A stretch of DNA of 64,000 nucleotides from an uncultured Paracoccus sp. (GTDB lineage Bacteria; Pseudomonadota; Alphaproteobacteria; Rhodobacterales; Rhodobacteraceae). Location: the NCBI RefSeq assembly GCF_947496875.1, contig NZ_CANMEH010000014.1, positions 1 through 64,000 on the forward strand. The letters are read 5' to 3'. The notes below the pieces were generated by a model. That model did not search any database, was not told the DNA's origin, and saw only the letters and a list, made by a program, of their open reading frames with translations. The stretch's first letter is position 1, and the number at the start of each line of letters is the position of its first letter. Both the position numbers and the translations under genes were made by a program. Of the stretch, positions 59,948 to 64,000 are shown piece after piece.

Positions 59948-62618
59948 GCGCACCAAGGCGGTCACCGCGTCGCTGGACTTCGCTTTCTTCCAGTTCCTGT
60001 GGGAATTCTTCCGCAGCAACCGCGGCACGATCCGCACCCACTACAAGGAGCTGACCCGCAAGTTTCTGGACTTCAACAACCCGGACAAGAACCCCAAGGC
60101 CTTCCTGCGCCAGCCTCAGTACGAGGCACTGGAGATCTATGTCTTCCTGAAGGAATTCATGGACAACGCGAAGGTCGAGGAGATCTTCAAGGCGTGGTTC
60201 GAGAAGACCGGCCGCTTCGCTGGCCGCCAGGAAGGCGGCATCATCGGCGGCGACACGCGCCAGGTCTCGATGTTCGATGCCGTGACGCAGGACCAGTACA
60301 AAGCTGTCTTCGCGGCCATGCGGAAAAACTCCCGCATCTACCCGAACTACATCTTCGCCCTGACCATGGGGACCGGCAAGACGATCCTTATGGCCACGTG
60401 CATCTTCTACGAGTTCCTGCTCGGCAACAAGTTCGAGAAAAACAAGCGGTACTGCCATAACGCGTTGATTTTCGCCCCTGACAAGACCGTGCTGCAGTCT
60501 CTGAAGGAAATCGAGTCCTTCGACCTCGCGCTGGTCGTCCCCCCCGAGTACGTCAACTTCCTGACCACCCACCTGCGCTTCCACTACCTCGAGGAGGCTG
60601 GCACCTCGCTCAGTACGCTGGACCGATCGCGCTTCAACATCGTGGTCTCGAACACACAGAAGATCATCCTGAAGCGTCGCCACAAGGAGAAGACCCCGTT
60701 GGACGCGCTGTTCGGCGCGACCCCGGACACGGTGACAGCGCTCGGGGTCTATGGTGACGCGGCCGACCTCTATGCCTGGGACCAGCCCGAAGAAGAGGCC
60801 GAACTCGCCACGAACCAGCGGTTCGAAAAACTGTGCCGCCTCGAGCAGCTGGGCATCTACGTGGACGAGGCACACCACGCCTTCGGCAAAACGCTCGCAA
60901 AGGACATGGGGATCGGCGCCAAGGAGACTGACACGAGCCTCCGCACCACCATCGACCAGCTCGCCGCCAATCTGAACCGCGCCGGGACGCGCGTCGTCGC
61001 GTGTTACAACTATACCGGCACGCCCTACGTGGGGAAAGAAGTGCTGCCCGAGGTCGTCTACGCGTACGGGCTAAAGGAGGCCATCGAAAAGGGTTTCCTC
61101 AAGAAGGTCGTCCTTCACGGATACCGAAACACCCGAACGGACGAGTTCGTCGACATAGCCGTCGAGCAATTCCTCGATGAGACTGGCGATCTGAAGCCTG
61201 AGGGGATGCTGCCCAAATTGGCCTTCTTCGCAGCCACGATCGAGGAACTAACCAAGGAGCTACGCCCCGCGGTCGAACGAGCCCTCGCCAAGAGAGACGT
61301 TCCGACGTCACGCATCTTGGTCAACGTCGGCGACGAGAAGTTGACCTCGAACGACGACATTCGGGAGTTCAACCGTCTGGACACCCCAGACTCGGAGAAG
61401 CAGTTCATTCTGCTCGTCAACAAGGGGCGCGAGGGCTGGAACTGCCGGTCCCTATTTGGCGTCGGCCTCTTCCGCGAGCCCAAATCCAAGGTTTTCGTGC
61501 TTCAGGCCACCATGCGCTGCCTTCGCGCCATCGGCCAAGCACAGCACACCGGGCATGTGTTTCTCTCCGACGACAACATGGAGATCCTGAACGACGAGCT
61601 GCAGCAGAACTTCAGGATCAGCGCTGCCGAGCTGCAGAACGTCGCCAGCGAAAAGGAGCGCGTCCAGGTCAAGGTCATCGAGCCCCCCGTGAAGATCAAG
61701 CTGGTGCGGGTGCGCAAGGAATACAATGTCCGCGAAAAAACTGTCACGCCTGGACAGACGCTCTTCCCCGAGCTGTCTGCTCGGGACAAATGGAGTGAGC
61801 TTGTCGAGAAATATCGGCTCGTGGAGACGCAGCAGGAAGGGCTCACCCCAAGTGAGGCCGCCCGTGCGTCAGCCAGCAGGACGTTCGACCTTACCGAGCG
61901 CCGCGAGAAGCAGGTGTTCTCACGCCTCAGCCTTGTGGGAGAAATCGCTAGGTATCTCAACCAATCGCCATTGGAAATCGAGTCGCTGCTGGATGCCACA
62001 ACGGAAGGCGTCAATAAGCTCGCTGAAATCACTAACAAATTCAACGAGCTGCTCTACGACGAGGTCATTCCACGCTTGTTCCGGATGATCTTTGAGCTGG
62101 ATGAGTCGGAAAAAACCGAAGAGCACGAAGTCGAACTCATCAAGCTCCCGGCGAACGGTTATTACGAGATCACGGCTGCCAAGGACAAGATTGTCCGCAG
62201 CACGGACGCAGTGGTGAAGGATCATGAGCGCGACAAGAGCTTCCATCTCGACACCTACTGCTTCGATTCCAATTCGGAGCGAACGCTGTTCTGGGATCTT
62301 CTTAGAGAGAAAAGAGTGAAAAAGATCTATTTTACTGGCATGCTTACGCACGGTCAGTCAGACTTTTTCATTCAGTATATCGACCCTGACTCACACACGG
62401 TTCGCAGCTACTATCCTGATTTTGTTTTTCTTCGCGAGGAGCCGGACGGCAGTGAAAAGTACGTCGTGGTAGAGGTCAAAGGCGATCATCAGGTCGACAA
62501 TGCGGTAGTTCAGGCCAAGAAGGAATTTGCAGAGCAAATAGCAGTGGCCAGCGGCATGGAATATCAGATCATTAAATCAACCGATGCTGATGCTCGAAAT
62601 TATCGAGTGCTACTTTAG
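59940..62618 (+). CDS. Type III restriction endonuclease subunit Res
   Basis: An 892-residue Res subunit. SF2 helicase motifs are Walker A FALTMGTGKTILMATCIFYE (near 142) and DEAH IYVDEAHHAFGKTLAK (near 307), with CYNYTGTPYVGKE and the motif VI-type stretch TMRCLRAIGQAQHTG. The C-terminal PD-(D/E)XK nuclease has YYPDFVFLREE (near 823) and YVVVEVKGD (near 843). ATP-driven sliding and cleavage near a Mod site is the known function. Full length, so active restriction is likely. Confidence 0.93.
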   Translation: MARRTKAVTASLDFAFFQFLWEFFRSNRGTIRTHYKELTRKFLDFNNPDKNPKAFLRQPQYEALEIYVFLKEFMDNAKVEEIFKAWFEKTGRFAGRQEGGIIGGDTRQVSMFDAVTQDQYKAVFAAMRKNSRIYPNYIFALTMGTGKTILMATCIFYEFLLGNKFEKNKRYCHNALIFAPDKTVLQSLKEIESFDLALVVPPEYVNFLTTHLRFHYLEEAGTSLSTLDRSRFNIVVSNTQKIILKRRHKEKTPLDALFGATPDTVTALGVYGDAADLYAWDQPEEEAELATNQRFEKLCRLEQLGIYVDEAHHAFGKTLAKDMGIGAKETDTSLRTTIDQLAANLNRAGTRVVACYNYTGTPYVGKEVLPEVVYAYGLKEAIEKGFLKKVVLHGYRNTRTDEFVDIAVEQFLDETGDLKPEGMLPKLAFFAATIEELTKELRPAVERALAKRDVPTSRILVNVGDEKLTSNDDIREFNRLDTPDSEKQFILLVNKGREGWNCRSLFGVGLFREPKSKVFVLQATMRCLRAIGQAQHTGHVFLSDDNMEILNDELQQNFRISAAELQNVASEKERVQVKVIEPPVKIKLVRVRKEYNVREKTVTPGQTLFPELSARDKWSELVEKYRLVETQQEGLTPSEAARASASRTFDLTERREKQVFSRLSLVGEIARYLNQSPLEIESLLDATTEGVNKLAEITNKFNELLYDEVIPRLFRMIFELDESEKTEEHEVELIKLPANGYYEITAAKDKIVRSTDAVVKDHERDKSFHLDTYCFDSNSERTLFWDLLREKRVKKIYFTGMLTHGQSDFFIQYIDPDSHTVRSYYPDFVFLREEPDGSEKYVVVEVKGDHQVDNAVVQAKKEFAEQIAVASGMEYQIIKSTDADARNYRVLL

Positions 62619-62629
62619 GAGCGTCCGTA

Positions 62630-63157
62630 CTGAAACCGAGGTCGATCAATATCTTCCTGCTCGACGGCGACCCGAATGGCATCCGGGTGGCGCAAATCTC
62701 GATGTCGACGATCCAGGCGATTGCCTTCCGGCGCAACCAGCTTCGTCGGGTTCGGGAGGCTTTCCCCGAGATCGAACGGCCAGGCGTCTACATCCTGATC
62801 GGGACCGACGAAGACGCGCAGGACCGGCAGCTTGCATACATCGGCGAGTCCGAAGGCGTCGGCGCTCGATTGTCGTATCACAACTCGAATGAGGCCGGTC
62901 GCGATGCCAAAGGCTTCTGGACCGACACGGTCGTGCTGATCAGCAAGGACGAGAACCTGACCAAGAGCCACGCGCGCTATGTCGAAGCTTGTCTGATCCG
63001 GGGGGTCGTCAGCAATCCCCGTTGGACCCTGCCCAACACGCGCACGCCGTCCGACGACGCGGGCAGGCGCGCGTCCTCGAGCGAGACAGCGAGCAGTCCC
63101 TGCTCGCGCCAGCCGTCGCGCTTCACCTGGTCCGGATCCCGGCGATGGCCGCCGTAG
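62630..63157 (+). CDS. GIY-YIG nuclease, 3'-truncated
   Basis: From about 62630 the frame reads KPRSINIFLLDGDPNGIRVA, QISMSTIQAIAFRRNQLRRV and RPGVYILIGTDE with LAYIGESEGVGARLSYHN: a GIY-YIG domain (here GVY-YIG) with the downstream Arg and Glu in YVEACLIR. After NTRTPSDDAGRR (about 63065) family sequence stops and the rest is antisense to phage DNA. The start is odd: only CTG 62630 (after AGGAG) includes the whole domain, else GTG 62687. DUF4357-type GIY-YIG proteins often accompany type III systems. Probably impaired. Confidence 0.7.
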   Translation: MKPRSINIFLLDGDPNGIRVAQISMSTIQAIAFRRNQLRRVREAFPEIERPGVYILIGTDEDAQDRQLAYIGESEGVGARLSYHNSNEAGRDAKGFWTDTVVLISKDENLTKSHARYVEACLIRGVVSNPRWTLPNTRTPSDDAGRRASSSETASSPCSRQPSRFTWSGSRRWPP

Positions 63158-63177
63158 CCCTTGGGATGCCACCTCAT
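63062..63177 (-). pseudogene. Phage small-protein N-terminal fragment
   Basis: MRWHPKGYGGHRRDPDQVKR DGWREQGLLAVSLEDARL. This is a conserved small protein next to the RuvC-like gene in Rhodobacter-type prophages; its last part is lost at the junction with the GIY-YIG gene. It overlaps the RuvC-like stop by four bases, so they were an operon. Confidence 0.5.
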
Positions 63178-63425
63178 GCGACACCCCCGTTCGTCTCGAT
63201 CGCCCAGAGGAGGAGCGCGATGGCGTCCGCCTCGTTGTCGTCGGCGGGGCTGAAACCTCGGGCCCGCGCGGCTGCGATCATCGCCGCCTTCGGTGCGTTG
63301 CCCTTGCTGGTGGCGTGACGCTTGATCGTGCCGACGGGAACGCCGGCATAGTCGTGCCAGGCCGCGCGGGCGAACTGGCCGGGCTTCTTGGTGCCGGGCG
63401 CGATCGGCAGGATCGCGTAAGCCCG
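63174..63425 (-). pseudogene. Phage RuvC-like Holliday-junction nuclease, C-terminal fragment
   Basis: Minus-strand frame with VPVGTIKRHATSKGNAPKAA, MIAAARARGFSPADDNEADA and IALLLWA, the C-terminal end of phage crossover-junction endonucleases. The N-terminal half with the first catalytic acids is missing; sequence before about 63425 belongs to the DarT-like fragment. It marks the scar of a prophage. Confidence 0.72.
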
Positions 63426-64000
63426 ATGCTGTTGGGAGTTATAAACGCAAAAAATGTTGACCAATATGACATACTATACTTTGAGTTTCCAATCGACCTG
63501 ATTGGACGGGAAGATGCGGTGTTCACTGGAGCCTCCGCAAACACAATGGTTCCGCCTACGTTTTACAGTGAGCCGGAGGACTTGGTAAAACTTGATTGGG
63601 CTGCGATCGATAGCCGCAAATGGGGAAATCCCGATGACGATTTTCGCCACCGACGCATGGCTGAGCTCCTAGTCTATAGCCAACTCCCGGTGACGGCCGC
63701 AACCCGATGCATAGTGTGGAACAAGGCCGCCAAGAAGCGCGTCGAAGCAATAGTTGGCACGAAGCCGTTTCCGCAGATCTGCTTCGAGGATTATAGGGCT
63801 CGGCCTCACTGGTTCAAGAATTTTGCGAGCGGCGGAAAGAGCAGCCTTGTCAAGGGACCAAAGGCGATCGCGAAAATATTTGAGGCGACTTGCGCTCATG
63901 TCGAAGAGCATGCAGGCAGCCACTCAGAAACGGCGAAATTCAAGAACCTTAAACACTTGCAAGACGGGCTTCGTTCTGACTTCGGATGCTTGCCACAGAC
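63426..64000 (+). CDS. DarT-like ADP-ribosyltransferase toxin, partial
   Basis: An open frame from ATG 63426 to the window end (191 codons): GVINAKNVDQYDILYFEFPI, REDAVFTGASANT, LVKLDWAAIDSRKWG and FRHRRMAELLVYSQLPVTAA. These are the middle and C-terminal parts of DarT (DUF4433), which ADP-ribosylates thymine in single-stranded DNA. The N-terminal part with the NAD-binding histidine and the first conserved block is missing, cut at the prophage scar near 63425. A DarG antitoxin would be expected beyond 64000. The catalytic Glu may be the one in HRRMAELL. Probably inactive. Confidence 0.6.
   Translation, partial: MLLGVINAKNVDQYDILYFEFPIDLIGREDAVFTGASANTMVPPTFYSEPEDLVKLDWAAIDSRKWGNPDDDFRHRRMAELLVYSQLPVTAATRCIVWNKAAKKRVEAIVGTKPFPQICFEDYRARPHWFKNFASGGKSSLVKGPKAIAKIFEATCAHVEEHAGSHSETAKFKNLKHLQDGLRSDFGCLPQ

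Overview
The window looks like a GC-rich alphaproteobacterial genome segment (Rhizobiales, Rhodobacterales or Sphingomonadales type). This rests on base composition, the style of the conjugation genes (TraG/VirD4, DUF3363 relaxase, DUF736, DUF2840, S26 TraF, RPA-type RepA) and the FseA/QseM-like regulators. The sequence alone does not fix the genus. About 3.0-53.7 kb is best read as one integrative and conjugative element (ICE) with several inserted or broken modules. About 53.7-64 kb is a second accessory island.

Layout of the ICE. 0-3 kb: short-chain dehydrogenase and alpha/beta hydrolase under a divergent AraC-family regulator. 3.0-5.5 kb: copG and intact traG. 5.5-20.1 kb: a mosaic of accessory genes. 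It holds LysR, TetR with an RND efflux pump, aldo/keto reductase, a TetR/MFS remnant, a flavin-dependent monooxygenase and an outer-membrane efflux fragment. Lying in it on the opposite strand are the remains of a second tra/trb locus: traG 3' end, copG and a broken trbI. There are also an ISL3 transposase remnant, a tctA remnant and an inverted duplication carrying TetR-type operators. 20.1-26.9 kb: relaxase, lytic transglycosylase, DUF736, TraF, DUF2840, RHH protein, ParA, RepA and an excisionase-like HTH protein, tightly packed on the minus strand. 27-28.5 kb: a QseM-like DUF2285 protein converging on an FseA-like gene whose DUF6499 and DUF2285 halves sit in two frames joined at a G6 run. 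28.9-46 kb: ICE backbone genes (DUF736, DUF2493, toprim, strawberry-notch helicase/methylase, ParB, DUF2958, ArdC), interrupted by an OLD-type nuclease gene. 45.9-51.1 kb: a candidate defence block (Lit-like peptidase, TrlF-type PHP-ATPase, DUF2971 protein). 51.4-53.66 kb: orphan Phd-type antitoxin and a large serine recombinase whose last codons read antisense through the 3' half of a tRNA-Met, marking the probable ICE attachment site. No intact trb (mating-pore) genes are present, so transfer would need a trb cluster elsewhere.

Second island (53.7-64 kb): HigB/HigA-ImmA toxin-antitoxin pair, tyrosine integrase, then a translationally coupled operon of a WYL regulator, a 57-residue four-cysteine protein, type III Mod and Res, and a truncated GIY-YIG nuclease. 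This is followed by prophage RuvC-operon fragments and an N-terminally truncated DarT-like toxin running off the window.

The strongest leads are the repeated, apparently covarying RNA leaders upstream of ICE genes, the +1 frameshift arrangement in the FseA-like gene, the TrlF/DUF2971/Lit-like block, the Cys4 mini-gene inside the type III restriction operon, and the ghost of a second conjugation locus.
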